Part shown: positions 34,150-42,843 of the stretch, piece after piece | Layout of the letters: every line of letters begins with the position of its first letter | How positions within the stretch are numbered: position 1 is the first letter of the stretch | Assembly: GCF_014384795.1 (NCBI RefSeq) | Contig: NZ_JACRSR010000001.1 | Span: 806,001-870,000 of the forward strand | DNA from: Gehongia tenuis | Lineage (GTDB): Bacteria; Bacillota; Clostridia; Christensenellales; NSJ-53 | DNA length: 64,000 bases | Direction of reading: 5' to 3' | Notes under the pieces: generated by a model | Told to the model about the DNA's origin: nothing | Seen by the model: the letters and a program-made list of their open reading frames with translations, nothing else | Databases searched by the model: none | Made by a program: the position numbers and the translations under genes

Positions 34150-35358
34150 TCATCCCTTCACTTTTTTCTGCATCATGGCCCGAACCGTCAACGGCAGGCC
34201 AAAGAGATTGATGAAGCCCTCGCTGTCCTTCTGATTGTAGACCTCATCCTCGCCAAAGGTGGCAAAATCCTCGCTGTAGAGGCTGTAGGGGGATTTCACA
34301 CCGGCCACGGTGCAGCTGCCCTTGTAGAGCTTGAGGCGCACGGTGCCGGTTACGGTCTTCTGAGTGTCGCTCACAAAAGCGGACAGGGCTTCCCTTAGAG
34401 GCGTGAACCAGCAGCCGTCATAGACCAACTCGGCAAAGCGGATGGCGGCCTGTTCCTTGAAATGGGCGGTGGCGCGGTCAAGGGTGATCTCCTCAAGCTC
34501 CTTATGAGCCTGATAGAGCACCGTTCCGCCGGGAGTTTCATACACGCCGCGGGACTTCATGCCCACGAGACGGTTTTCCACCATGTCCATGATGCCAACG
34601 CCGTTTTCGCCGGCAATCTTGTTCAGCGTCTCCAAAAGTTTTACCGCTTCCATGCGCTCGCCATTGACGGCAACGGGAATACCCTTCTCGAAGCAGATGG
34701 TCACGTAGGTGGGCTTGTCGGGAGCATCCTCGGGAGCCTTGCACAAAAGAAGCATTTCCTTCTTGGGCTCATTCCAGGGATCCTCGAGATCCGCGCCCTC
34801 GTGGCTCACGTGCCAGATGTTGCGGTCCATGCTGTAGATCGACTTCTTGGTCACGGGCACGTCGATTCCCCGAGCCTGGGCGTAGTCGATTTCTTCCTCC
34901 CGGGACTTGATGTCCCAGATCCTCCAGGGGGCGATGACCTTGATGGAAGGGTCGATGGCCTTGATGGCCAGTTCGAAGCGCACCTGATCGTTGCCCTTGC
35001 CGGTGCAGCCGTGACAGATGGCCTCGGCGCCCTCGCGGTGGGCGATCTCCACCAGACGCTTGCCGATCACAGGGCGGGCAAAGGAGGTGCCCAAAAGATA
35101 CTTGCCCTCGTACACGGCGCCAGCCTGCAGGGTGGGCCAGATATAATCCTCCACAAATTCCTTTTTCAAATCCTCGATAAAGATCTTGGAAGCGCCGGTT
35201 TTGATGGCCTTCTCTTTGAGGGGCTCAAGCTCCTCGCCCTGGCCCACGTCGCCGGCCACAGCGATGACTTCATAATCATAGTTTTCCTTCAGCCAAGGAA
35301 TGATGATGGAAGTATCAAGACCGCCAGAATAGGCCAATACAACTTTTTTCTTGCTCAT
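34150..35358 (-). CDS. argG: Argininosuccinate synthase
   Basis: A 402-residue enzyme condensing citrulline and aspartate with ATP. Pyrophosphate loop [24 protein letters not shown] and [14 protein letters not shown] are diagnostic. Start at 35358 ([13 protein letters not shown]) follows AGGAGG by 9 bases; the in-frame ATG at 35367 is in the spacer. First gene of argG-argH, with two ARG-type boxes at the promoter. Confidence 0.97.
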   Translation of the reverse strand: MSKKKVVLAYSGGLDTSIIIPWLKENYDYEVIAVAGDVGQGEELEPLKEKAIKTGASKIFIEDLKKEFVEDYIWPTLQAGAVYEGKYLLGTSFARPVIGKRLVEIAHREGAEAICHGCTGKGNDQVRFELAIKAIDPSIKVIAPWRIWDIKSREEEIDYAQARGIDVPVTKKSIYSMDRNIWHVSHEGADLEDPWNEPKKEMLLLCKAPEDAPDKPTYVTICFEKGIPVAVNGERMEAVKLLETLNKIAGENGVGIMDMVENRLVGMKSRGVYETPGGTVLYQAHKELEEITLDRATAHFKEQAAIRFAELVYDGCWFTPLREALSAFVSDTQKTVTGTVRLKLYKGSCTVAGVKSPYSLYSEDFATFGEDEVYNQKDSEGFINLFGLPLTVRAMMQKKVKG

Positions 35359-35391
35359 TTGATGCATCCTCCTAAGATTGAACTTGGCATA

Positions 35392-35420
35392 ATTATAATG
35401 CGATATGTATAAATATGCAA
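35392..35420 (-). promoter_or_regulatory. Sigma-A promoter of argG-argH
   Basis: Minus strand TTGCAT (35415-35420), 17-base spacer, perfect TATAAT (35392-35397). Confidence 0.7.
35406..35419 (-). promoter_or_regulatory. ARG box 1 (ArgR/AhrC site)
   Basis: Minus strand TGCATATTTATACA fits TGNAT-N4-ATNCA and overlaps the -35 and spacer. Confidence 0.6.
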
Positions 35421-35428
35421 CTGATTTT

Positions 35429-35442
35429 TGCGTCTTTATTCA
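35429..35442 (-). promoter_or_regulatory. ARG box 2 (ArgR/AhrC site)
   Basis: Minus strand TGAATAAAGACGCA has a perfect TGAAT half and one mismatch in the other; centre lies 23 bases from box 1, near the usual spacing for tandem ARG boxes. Confidence 0.55.
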
Positions 35443-35504
35443 AACAAATCGTATTATATAACAAATTTTTAAGCTGCACCAGCAAAAATGTATATTTTTA
35501 ACCC

Positions 35505-35534
35505 TTGACAGCAAATTGGAATCCGGGGTATAGT
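35505..35534 (+). promoter_or_regulatory. Sigma-A promoter of the MarR-flavodoxin operon
   Basis: Perfect TTGACA (35505-35510), 18-base spacer, TATAGT (35529-35534). Confidence 0.7.
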
Positions 35535-35546
35535 GTTTGCATAAAA

Positions 35547-35560
35547 GGTAATACATTACC
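35547..35560. promoter_or_regulatory. Palindromic operator for the MarR-type regulator
   Basis: GGTAATACATTACC, perfect 6-base arms around AC, between the -10 and the ribosome-binding site; placed for autorepression. Confidence 0.6.
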
Positions 35561-35577
35561 TAATGGAGCTGATTGGA

Positions 35578-36057
35578 ATGAATTCGGATAAGATCGCAGG
35601 GCTGGATCCGCGCTATGCCGTCTTCGGCAGTCTTTTTTTGATCGCTACCAGGCTGGAGACCGTGGGCAACAGCTATTTGGACGGTATTACGTCCAAACAA
35701 TGGTTCATGCTGGCGGTGCTGACCACCTTCTTTGAGGAGGCGCCTTCGCTGGGCGAACTGGCATCGGCCATGGGTACCTCCCATCAAAATGCGAAACAGA
35801 TCGCGGTGAAGCTGGAACAGAAGGGCTTTTTAAGGCTGGAACGGGATGCTTCGGACCGGCGCACTTACCGGGTCGCGGTCACGGAATACTGCATTGAATA
35901 TGCTAAACAGCATAAGAGCCGGGACGGGAGATTCATGGATGAGCTTTTTTACAATATGACAAGGGAGGAACTGCGGGAATTTCTGCGGCTGCTCTTGAAG
36001 TTTTATGAAGGACTGAATAAAAAGGGGGAAAAGTGCGATGACAGCGGTGATTTATAA
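35578..36057 (+). CDS. MarR-family transcriptional regulator
   Basis: A 159-residue winged-helix regulator. Helices SLGELASAMGTSHQNAKQIAVKLEQKGFL and the wing LERDASDRRTYRVAVTE are typical MarR. ATG 35578 follows GGAG by 9 bases (ATG 35563 is before it). The gene overlaps the following flavodoxin gene by 20 bases. The palindrome at 35547 suggests self-control. Ligand unknown. Confidence 0.88.
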   Translation: MNSDKIAGLDPRYAVFGSLFLIATRLETVGNSYLDGITSKQWFMLAVLTTFFEEAPSLGELASAMGTSHQNAKQIAVKLEQKGFLRLERDASDRRTYRVAVTEYCIEYAKQHKSRDGRFMDELFYNMTREELREFLRLLLKFYEGLNKKGEKCDDSGDL

Positions 36058-36559
36058 ATCCAAGTATGGTTCTACCAAGAGGTATGCCGAATGGCTGGCG
36101 GAGGCGCTGGGCGCGGACCTGCTGGTTCGGGAAAGCGTGAGGGCGGAGCGGCTGCGGCAGTATGACACCCTGATCTACGGCGGGGGCATCTATGCGGGCG
36201 GCATAGCGGGTATATCGCTGCTCAAGAACTGCTTTCCAGCGGCGGAGGGACAAAGACTCGCGGTTTTTGCCGTGGGCGCCGCTCCGGAAACCCCCGAATC
36301 CCGCAAAGCCCTGCTGTCAAAGAATTTTACGCCGGCCATGGCGGAAGCGCCGCTTTTTATGCTCCGGGGCGCCATGGATTTTGGGAAAATGACCTTGAAG
36401 GATCGCATGATGATGAATCTAATGAAAAAGATGCTGGACAAAAAGCCGGAAGAGGAAAGGGAGGAATGGGAGAAGAACCTGATGTCCCTATGGGGAAGAG
36501 CCTCGGATTGGTGCGATCCGGCAAACCTTCAGCCTATTTTAAACTGGGCAGAAAATTGA
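36038..36559 (+). CDS. Flavodoxin-domain protein (HemG/flavodoxin_5-like)
   Basis: A 173-residue flavoprotein with the FMN phosphate loop YKSKYGSTKRYAEWL, YGGGIYAGGIAG and FAVGAAPETPES. It resembles the flavodoxin_5 group that includes protoporphyrinogen oxidase HemG, though such clostridial proteins are often only annotated as flavodoxins. The C-terminal half is charged (MKKMLDKKPEEEREEWE). Start ATG 36038 lies inside the MarR gene; redox or stress function under MarR control is inferred. Confidence 0.8.
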   Translation: MTAVIYKSKYGSTKRYAEWLAEALGADLLVRESVRAERLRQYDTLIYGGGIYAGGIAGISLLKNCFPAAEGQRLAVFAVGAAPETPESRKALLSKNFTPAMAEAPLFMLRGAMDFGKMTLKDRMMMNLMKKMLDKKPEEEREEWEKNLMSLWGRASDWCDPANLQPILNWAEN

Positions 36560-36565
36560 ACCCCC

Positions 36566-36595
36566 GGGCCTGCGGATGCGGGCCCCTTTATTTAT
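36566..36595 (+). terminator. Terminator after the MarR-flavodoxin operon
   Basis: GGGCCTGC and GCGGGCCC arms (one T-G pair), GGAT loop, T-rich tail CTTTATTT. Confidence 0.6.
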
Positions 36596-36618
36596 GTTAT
36601 AATAGGTAAAGCGGTCCA

Positions 36619-36647
36619 TTGACAAACGGGAAAAAACCGTGGACAAT
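36619..36647 (+). promoter_or_regulatory. Promoter of ruvC-ruvA-ruvB-queA
   Basis: Perfect TTGACA (36619-36624), 17-base spacer, GACAAT (36642-36647). No SOS box seen nearby. Confidence 0.55.
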
Positions 36648-36680
36648 GTTGTCATATGGCAAAATGGAGGGATGGCGCTT

Positions 36681-37175
36681 TTGCTGATTTTGGGAATTGA
36701 TCCCGGCCTTGCCACCATCGGATTCGGGGTGGTAAGCACCGATGGAATTCGAGTGGCGTCGGTGGAATACGGCGTATTGGAGACGCCGGCCAAGGTGCGC
36801 ACGCCTCAGCGGCTGATGATGATTTACAACGGCATTGAACGGCTCATCGGCCATTATGAGCCGGACGCTATTGCCGTGGAGGAGCTGTTTTTCAGCCGCA
36901 ATGTGACCACCGCGATCAGCGTGGGCGAGGCAAGGGGCGTGATTCTGGTGGCCGCCGCCCAGCACACTTCCAACTTGTATGAGTATACACCCATGCAGAT
37001 CAAACAGGCGGTGACGGGATACGGCAAGGCGGATAAAAAGCAGGTGCAGCTGATGGTGAAAACCCTGCTGAACCTGAAGGATATTCCCAAACCTGACGAC
37101 GCTGCGGATGCGCTGGCCGTGGCGATCTGCCATGCATACAGCTATCGAATGAGCGGCGAATTCAAGATACAGTAG
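36681..37175 (+). CDS. ruvC: Holliday junction resolvase RuvC
   Basis: A 164-residue RNase H-fold endonuclease. The catalytic acids lie in ILGIDPGLA, AVEELFFSRN and KPDDAADALAVAICH. TTG 36681 is preferred: GGAGGG ends 9 bases upstream and the protein then starts MLILGIDPG as in most family members; ATG 36672 touches that site. Followed 11 bases later by ruvA. Resolves junctions processed by RuvAB. Confidence 0.94.
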   Translation: MLILGIDPGLATIGFGVVSTDGIRVASVEYGVLETPAKVRTPQRLMMIYNGIERLIGHYEPDAIAVEELFFSRNVTTAISVGEARGVILVAAAQHTSNLYEYTPMQIKQAVTGYGKADKKQVQLMVKTLLNLKDIPKPDDAADALAVAICHAYSYRMSGEFKIQ

Positions 37176-37186
37176 GAGAAGAAGCA

Positions 37187-37777
37187 ATGTATGGATTTAT
37201 CAAGGGCGTGGCTGAGGAAGTGGAGGGCGCCGCCGTCTATGTGAACGCGGGGGGCGTGGGCTACGAGCTGCATGTCTCCACGCAAACTCTGGGCCGGGTG
37301 AAGATGGGCGAAAAGGTGAAACTTTATACGCGGCTTTGGGTGCGGGAGGACGCTCTCATTCTCTACGGTTTTTATGACAAGGTGGAGCGGGATATGTACG
37401 ACCGGCTGATTACCGTCTCGGGCGTGGGCCCCCGCGTGGCGCTCGCCATTCTGTCCGGCATGACGGCGGATGCGGTGGCTATGGCGGTGCTGGCCGATGA
37501 TGTGGCCGCTTTTTCCAAGGTGCCGGGCATTGGCAAGAAAATCGCACAGCGCCTCATTCTGGAGCTTCGGGGCAAATTGGAAAAGGCCGATTTTTCCATT
37601 GGCAGCTTTTCGCCCGCGCAGGCGCCGGCGGGAAGCGCCGCGCAGGAAGCCCTGGCCGCCTTGGTGGCATTGGGATACACCGCAAGCGAAGCGGCTCAGG
37701 CGGTGGGTGCCGCCGCCAGCGAGAGCACGGTGGAGGATATCGTGCGGCTGGCGCTGCGTCAGTTGGATCAGCGATAG
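37187..37777 (+). CDS. ruvA: Holliday junction DNA helicase subunit RuvA
   Basis: A 196-residue protein: N-terminal OB fold (MYGFIKGVAEEV), two helix-hairpin-helix motifs (LITVSGVGPRVALAILSG, FSKVPGIGKKIAQRLILEL), a flexible Ala/Pro linker and a C-terminal RuvB-binding domain (ALAALVALGYTASEAAQAV). Binds four-way junctions and loads RuvB. In operon with ruvC and ruvB. Confidence 0.96.
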   Translation: MYGFIKGVAEEVEGAAVYVNAGGVGYELHVSTQTLGRVKMGEKVKLYTRLWVREDALILYGFYDKVERDMYDRLITVSGVGPRVALAILSGMTADAVAMAVLADDVAAFSKVPGIGKKIAQRLILELRGKLEKADFSIGSFSPAQAPAGSAAQEALAALVALGYTASEAAQAVGAAASESTVEDIVRLALRQLDQR

Positions 37778-37788
37778 GAGGGTAAGGG

Positions 37789-38823
37789 ATGTTTGAAGAT
37801 GAAAGGCTGGTGGTTACCAGCATGTCCGAGGAGGACGCGGAGCTGGAGTACAACCTCCGGCCGCGGACCCTTGAGGAATACATCGGACAAAAGAATGTGA
37901 AGGAAAATCTTCGCATCTTCATGGAAGCGGCCAAGATGCGTCAGGAGGCGCTGGATCATGTGCTGCTTTATGGCCCGCCGGGGCTGGGCAAGACCACCTT
38001 GGCCGGCATTATCGCGGCCGAGATGGGTGTGAACATCCGCATTACCTCCGGACCCGCCATTGAGCGGGCGGGGGATCTGGCCTCCAATTTGACCAACCTC
38101 AATCCCCGGGAGGTGCTCTTCATCGATGAGATCCATCGCCTGAACAGCGCTGTGGAGGAGATTTTATATCCCGCCATGGAGGATTTTGTGCTGGATATCA
38201 TGCTGGGCAAGGGACCCTCGGCCAGATCCATTCGGCTGGATCTGCCCCGCTTCACACTGGTGGGGGCCACCACCCGGGCGGGCATGCTCACCGGTCCTCT
38301 AAGGGACCGTTTTGGCATCGTGTTCCGGCTGGAGCTCTACACGGTGGACGAGCTGAAGCAGATCGTAAAACGGGCGGCCCGCATACTGGATGTGAAGGTG
38401 GACGAGGGCGGCGCAACGGAGATCGCCCGCCGCTCCAGAGGCACCCCGCGGCTGGCCAACCGCTACCTGAAACGGGTGCGGGATTTTGCACAGGTAATGG
38501 CGGACGGCGTGGTCACGCGGGAGATTGCGGCGGAGGGGCTCAACCGGCTGGGTGTGGACGTTCTGGGCCTTGACAGTGTGGATCAAAACATTCTTCGCAC
38601 CATCATCGATAAGTTCGGCGGCGGCCCGGTGGGTCTCGATACTCTGTCGGCGGCCACCGGCGAAGAGTCGGGCACCATTGAGGATGTGTGCGAGCCCTTC
38701 CTTATGCAGATTGGTTTCATGAGCCGCACGCCCCGGGGTCGCATTGCCACGCGTCTTGCCTATGAGCATTTTGGTCTGCCCTATCCCGAGCGGAACGACG
38801 GCGCTCAGATGAAGCTGGTGTAG
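37789..38823 (+). CDS. ruvB: Holliday junction branch-migration ATPase RuvB
   Basis: A 344-residue AAA+ motor. [12 protein letters not shown], Walker [10 protein letters not shown], Walker [11 protein letters not shown], sensor [18 protein letters not shown] and the C-terminal winged helix ([19 protein letters not shown]) are complete. Start ATG 37789 after GGAGGGTAAGGG. queA follows 2 bases after its stop. Confidence 0.97.
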   Translation: MFEDERLVVTSMSEEDAELEYNLRPRTLEEYIGQKNVKENLRIFMEAAKMRQEALDHVLLYGPPGLGKTTLAGIIAAEMGVNIRITSGPAIERAGDLASNLTNLNPREVLFIDEIHRLNSAVEEILYPAMEDFVLDIMLGKGPSARSIRLDLPRFTLVGATTRAGMLTGPLRDRFGIVFRLELYTVDELKQIVKRAARILDVKVDEGGATEIARRSRGTPRLANRYLKRVRDFAQVMADGVVTREIAAEGLNRLGVDVLGLDSVDQNILRTIIDKFGGGPVGLDTLSAATGEESGTIEDVCEPFLMQIGFMSRTPRGRIATRLAYEHFGLPYPERNDGAQMKLV

Positions 38824-38825
38824 CC

Positions 38826-39851
38826 ATGAAGACCAGTGATTTTTATTACGACCTGCCGGAAGAGCTCATTGCGCAAACGCCCATCAAGGAGCGGGATCAA
38901 AGCCGGCTGATGGTTTATAACCGAAAAGAGGATACCTTGGAGCACCGGCATTTTGCCGATGTGATCGAATATCTGAACCCAGGGGATGCGCTGGTGATCA
39001 ATGAGACGCGGGTCATTCCGGCCCGCCTTTTTGGGGTGCGGGAGGGCACCGGCGGCGCCGTGGAATTTCTGCTTCTGCGGCGCATTGCCATGGACGAATG
39101 GGAAGTGATCGTGCGGCCGGGCCGCAAACTCCGCGAGGGGGCCCGGGTGGAGTTTGCTGAAGGGAAGCTCCGGGCGGAAATCCTCACCGTGGAGGAGGGC
39201 GGCGTGCGGCGGGTGCGCTTTTTCTATGAGGGCGTGTTCGAGGCCCTTCTTGATGAGATCGGACAGATGCCCCTGCCGCCGTATATCAAAGAAGCCCTGG
39301 AGGATAAGGACCGGTATCAGACGGTTTATGCCAAAACCAACGGTTCGGCGGCAGCGCCCACCGCGGGATTGCATTTTACCCCCGAACTCATGCAGAGGCT
39401 GAAGGACAAGGGCGTTCGGATTGTGCCCATTCTGCTCCACGTGGGCCTTGGCACCTTCCGCCCGGTGAAGGCGGAAAACGTGGAGGACCATCACATGCAT
39501 TCCGAATATTATGAGCTTTCGGGAGAGGCGGCCCAAACCCTGAACGACGTTCGCGGTCATGGCGGGCGGATTGTGGTGGTGGGCACCACCTGCGTTCGGG
39601 TGCTGGAAACGGTGGCGGACGATGAAGGCAGGCTGCGGGAAGCCAAAGGCTACACCGATATCTTCATCAAACCGGGATACCGTTACAGGGCGGTGGACGC
39701 GCTCATCACCAATTTTCATCTGCCCGAATCCACGCTGCTCATGCTGGTGAGCGCGCTCATGGGTCGGGAAAACGCCTTAAAGTGCTATCGGGCTGCGGTG
39801 GAGGCACGTTACAAATTTTTCAGTTTCGGCGACGCCATGATGATACTTTAA
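38826..39851 (+). CDS. queA: tRNA queuosine synthesis protein QueA (SAM:tRNA ribosyltransferase-isomerase)
   Basis: A 341-residue enzyme transferring the ribosyl part of SAM to preQ1 in t[43 protein letters not shown] and SEYYELS are family-specific. It ends the ruvCAB operon, a common clostridial arrangement; tgt is not in the window. No clear terminator follows before the pucG promoter. Confidence 0.96.
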   Translation: MKTSDFYYDLPEELIAQTPIKERDQSRLMVYNRKEDTLEHRHFADVIEYLNPGDALVINETRVIPARLFGVREGTGGAVEFLLLRRIAMDEWEVIVRPGRKLREGARVEFAEGKLRAEILTVEEGGVRRVRFFYEGVFEALLDEIGQMPLPPYIKEALEDKDRYQTVYAKTNGSAAAPTAGLHFTPELMQRLKDKGVRIVPILLHVGLGTFRPVKAENVEDHHMHSEYYELSGEAAQTLNDVRGHGGRIVVVGTTCVRVLETVADDEGRLREAKGYTDIFIKPGYRYRAVDALITNFHLPESTLLMLVSALMGRENALKCYRAAVEARYKFFSFGDAMMIL

Positions 39852-39879
39852 GAGCAGTATGCACAATGCACACTATAAG

Positions 39880-39894
39880 GTCTGATTAACAGAC
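39880..39894. promoter_or_regulatory. Inverted repeat upstream of pucG (possible activator site)
   Basis: GTCTG-ATTAA-CAGAC, perfect 5-base arms, ending 10 bases before the -35. A direct repeat TGCAC-AA-TGCAC lies at 39860-39871. Either may bind PucR; this is inference. Confidence 0.35.
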
Positions 39895-39904
39895 AGATCA
39901 TCCA

Positions 39905-39932
39905 TTGAAGATTTGGGCTACAGGAGTATAAT
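39905..39932 (+). promoter_or_regulatory. Promoter of pucG
   Basis: TTGAAG (39905-39910), 16-base spacer, perfect TATAAT (39927-39932). Confidence 0.65.
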
Positions 39933-39962
39933 GAAAATATATTGGGAAAGGAAGGTCTTCTT

Positions 39963-41192
39963 ATGGAATTTAAAGAAATTAATCCGTCTCCCCGCACGCT
40001 GATGGCTCCCGGACCGGTGGAGGCCGATCCCCGGGTCCTTCGGGCCATGTCCGCCCATATTCTGGGGCAGTTCGATCCGGAATTCACAGCGCTGATGAAC
40101 GAGACCATGGAAATGGCGCGCAGGGTATTCCAGACGAAGAATGCCCAGACCTACACTGTGGATACCACTTCCCGCGGCGGTCTGGAGACGGTCCTTACCG
40201 GTGCGATCTGCCCGGGGGACAAGGTACTGATTCCCGCCTTTGGCAGGTTTGGCTATCTGCTTTCGGAGATCTTGGAGCGCTGCGGCGCGGATATCACCCT
40301 GATTGAAACCGACTGGGGCAGCGTATTCGATCCTGAACAGATCGAGGCGGAGCTGAAAAAGCAGCGGTATAAGGCCGTGGCCCTGGTCCATGGCGAGACT
40401 TCCACATCCATGATGCAGCCCCTCGAGGAGATCGGCAGGATCTGCAAGAATTACGGCGCCCTGCTCATTGTGGACACGGTGGCAACCTTGGGCGGTACGG
40501 AAGTCAAGGTGGATGACTGGTTCATCGATGGATGCATCGCGGGTACGCAAAAGTGCGTCTCGGCGCCTTCCGGTTCGGCGCTTATCACCTACAACAAAGC
40601 GATCGAGGATATCATTCTCGCCCGCAAGAAGGTGGAAAAGGGCATCCGTACGGCGGAGGACAAGGCGTCCTCTCTGCCCCAGATTCCCAGCAACTACCTG
40701 GACCTGGCCCAGCTTCAGGATTACTGGAGTCCCCGCCGGCTCAACCACCATACGGAAGCGACCAGCATGCAGTATGCGGTTCATGAGGCGCTGCGCTGCA
40801 TTTTAATGGAAGGCCTGGACAACCGCTTCGCCCGTCATAAGCTGAATGATAAGGCGCTGTGCGCCGGTCTTACGGCGATGGGCCTGACCATCTTCGGCGA
40901 TCTGAAGCACAAGATGCCCGTGGTCACCGCCATCAATATTCCCGAGGGCCTGGACGGCAAGGTGCTTCGCGCCGAGCTCCTCAATGACTTTGGCATTGAA
41001 ATTGCCACCTCCTTTGGCCCGCTGGATGGCAAGATCCTTCGCATCGGCAACATGGGCTATTCCAGCCAGAAGCGGAATATCCTGTTTACGCTGGGCGCTC
41101 TGGAGGCGGTTCTGCTTCAGCACAAGGTGAAACTTCCCGCCGGCGATGCCGTCGCGGCCGCTCTTGAGGTCTACCGGGAAGCAGAGCAGTAA
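39963..41192 (+). CDS. pucG: PucG-type (S)-ureidoglycine--glyoxylate aminotransferase
   Basis: A 409-residue fold-type I PLP aminotransferase of the alanine-glyoxylate/serine-pyruvate group. Seen: MAPGPVEADPRVLRAM, TTSRGGLET, the PLP lysine in AGTQKCVSAPSG, and RLNHHTEATSMQYAVHEAL, which matches the ureidoglycine-type enzyme. PucG converts ureidoglycine and glyoxylate to oxalurate and glycine. The context of allantoinase, allantoate amidohydrolase and oxamate carbamoyltransferase genes supports this over a plain AGXT. ATG 39963 follows GGAAAGGAAGG. Its stop abuts the pucR stop with no spacer. Confidence 0.85.
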   Translation: MEFKEINPSPRTLMAPGPVEADPRVLRAMSAHILGQFDPEFTALMNETMEMARRVFQTKNAQTYTVDTTSRGGLETVLTGAICPGDKVLIPAFGRFGYLLSEILERCGADITLIETDWGSVFDPEQIEAELKKQRYKAVALVHGETSTSMMQPLEEIGRICKNYGALLIVDTVATLGGTEVKVDDWFIDGCIAGTQKCVSAPSGSALITYNKAIEDIILARKKVEKGIRTAEDKASSLPQIPSNYLDLAQLQDYWSPRRLNHHTEATSMQYAVHEALRCILMEGLDNRFARHKLNDKALCAGLTAMGLTIFGDLKHKMPVVTAINIPEGLDGKVLRAELLNDFGIEIATSFGPLDGKILRIGNMGYSSQKRNILFTLGALEAVLLQHKVKLPAGDAVAAALEVYREAEQ

Positions 41193-42755
41193 TCACATCA
41201 GCATTCGATGGACGCATAGCCCATAATGGATGGCATAGAGGGCGTTTGGATCCTCCAGATCCATGGGCAGGATGTCCTTGATTTTGGCGATGCGCTTTAA
41301 AAATGTGTTTCGGTGCAGATAGAGCCTGGAAGCGGCAAGAGAAGCGTTGAATCTGCACTCGAAATAGACTTGAAGCGTTTGAGTGAGGCTGGAACGGGTT
41401 TTGGCGTCATGGTCGGCCAAAGGCTTTACCGTATCCCGATAAATCCGTTCCCGCTCACGGGCTGGCAGGGTGTGAATCTGCCAGAAGATGAAATGCTCCT
41501 GGAAGAAGAAATCCGGCCGGCCCGGAAACTTATCCCCAAGGGACAGCATGAAGCTGGCCTTTTCATAGGTGGAGGCGATTTCTTTTAAATCGCGGCCGCT
41601 GGGACCTGTCCCCACGATAAAGCCGTTCCGGCTTACGGATAGCAGCTGCTGAGCAAAGGTGCGGACAAGGGCGGAGAGTTCCTCGTCCCTGCCAAATAGA
41701 TACAGGCAGACAAGCCGGCGGCCCGAGGCGATGAAGCTGTCCCGCACCCCGCATTTTTTGAGGACACGCCGGACAAGCTTCACCGATTCAACGGGGTCGA
41801 AGCCCTTTTCTTTTTCCCGGGGTGCGATGAGCACGCAGACCCGGTTCAGCCGATATGGAAAAGCGTAATAATCACACAGCTGCACAATTTCCGTATCGGT
41901 TTTTCCTTTTCCGTCGATTAGGAACTGGAAGAAGGGCTCATAGTAATTGTTTAAATCCAGGGGGCGCTCCTCATGGCCGCGCTGGGAAAGGGCGATGATG
42001 CGCAGGGCGTGGTCAATGGTGTCCCAGGGCAGCTTGTCCGGCCGGTCCGTCAGGACGCAGAAATACTGCTTGCCGAAGCGGGTGAGCGCGCCTTGATGCA
42101 GGGCATCGCCCAGCTGCACCTCAACGGACTGACGGGATGAGGCATCTTTCAGCCGCACCGGATCGATGTGAATTTCAGCTGGGGGCAGCGTTTTTCCGCC
42201 GTCTCCTGCGGCATTAAAGCGCACGCGGCCGCCCTCATCCAGGAGGAGCACGCCATGATCCAGATAACGGCTCAGCAGCTCGAGGGTGTCTTCGGTGGGC
42301 CTGTGTTCAAAAAAGCTGTTGAACAGGGCGTTGTAGAGTTTTTGTTCCCGGGCGATATCCCGGAATTCATCGGCATAGATCTCCTTGCTGATCAGACTGG
42401 AGATATCGGAGAAGGAGTAATGCACGGGCAGCTCGATGATGGGCAGATGTATGCGGTTCGCCACGTCCAGAATGTGCTGGGGGATGGTATCGAAATAGCG
42501 CTTTGTTTTGATGCAAAGGGCGCTGCAGCCGGCCTGCTTTAGATTTTGCAGAATGGTGGTCTGCAGCTCCGGATCGTTGGCAAACACGTAGCCCGTGGTC
42601 AGCACCAGTTCATTCTTTTTGAACCATTGAATGACATCGGGATTGTCCATGATATTGACGCTGGAGATGGGCGTGTCGATGAGTTCCGGACACGCTGCCA
42701 GGGAAAGATTCTCCAGTTTGCTTTGATGGATGAGCCAGTTCAAAGTAATTGCCAT
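41193..42755 (-). CDS. pucR: PucR-family purine catabolism regulator
   Basis: A 520-residue regulator. The N-terminal PucR domain spans about 8-125 (SVNIMDNPDVIQWFKKNELVLTTGY), a central CdaR/GGDEF-like region follows, and the C-terminal PucR helix-turn-helix is LTQTLQVYFECRFNASLAAS with LHRNTFLKRIAKI. In Bacillus subtilis PucR activates purine/allantoin genes on sensing ureides. Start 42755 uses AAGGTG; the in-frame GTG upstream is part of that site. It lies between and opposite to pucG and allC. Confidence 0.9.
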   Translation of the reverse strand: MAITLNWLIHQSKLENLSLAACPELIDTPISSVNIMDNPDVIQWFKKNELVLTTGYVFANDPELQTTILQNLKQAGCSALCIKTKRYFDTIPQHILDVANRIHLPIIELPVHYSFSDISSLISKEIYADEFRDIAREQKLYNALFNSFFEHRPTEDTLELLSRYLDHGVLLLDEGGRVRFNAAGDGGKTLPPAEIHIDPVRLKDASSRQSVEVQLGDALHQGALTRFGKQYFCVLTDRPDKLPWDTIDHALRIIALSQRGHEERPLDLNNYYEPFFQFLIDGKGKTDTEIVQLCDYYAFPYRLNRVCVLIAPREKEKGFDPVESVKLVRRVLKKCGVRDSFIASGRRLVCLYLFGRDEELSALVRTFAQQLLSVSRNGFIVGTGPSGRDLKEIASTYEKASFMLSLGDKFPGRPDFFFQEHFIFWQIHTLPARERERIYRDTVKPLADHDAKTRSSLTQTLQVYFECRFNASLAASRLYLHRNTFLKRIAKIKDILPMDLEDPNALYAIHYGLCVHRMLM

Positions 42756-42789
42756 AATAAACACCTTGATTCATAGATGGAATAAAATC

Positions 42790-42818
42790 ATTAGACCATG
42801 TTTTAAAAAGGTTTGCAA
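42790..42818 (-). promoter_or_regulatory. Sigma-A promoter of pucR
   Basis: Minus strand TTGCAA (42813-42818), 17-base spacer, TCTAAT (42790-42795), 35 bases before the pucR start. Confidence 0.65.
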
Positions 42819-42843
42819 GGGGTCAGCAAAAAGGAGGAAGGTT

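Noticed and set aside
38826..39851. queA as a member of the ureide operon
   Set aside because: It is 2 bases from ruvB and 111 bases plus a promoter away from pucG; it belongs to the ruv operon.
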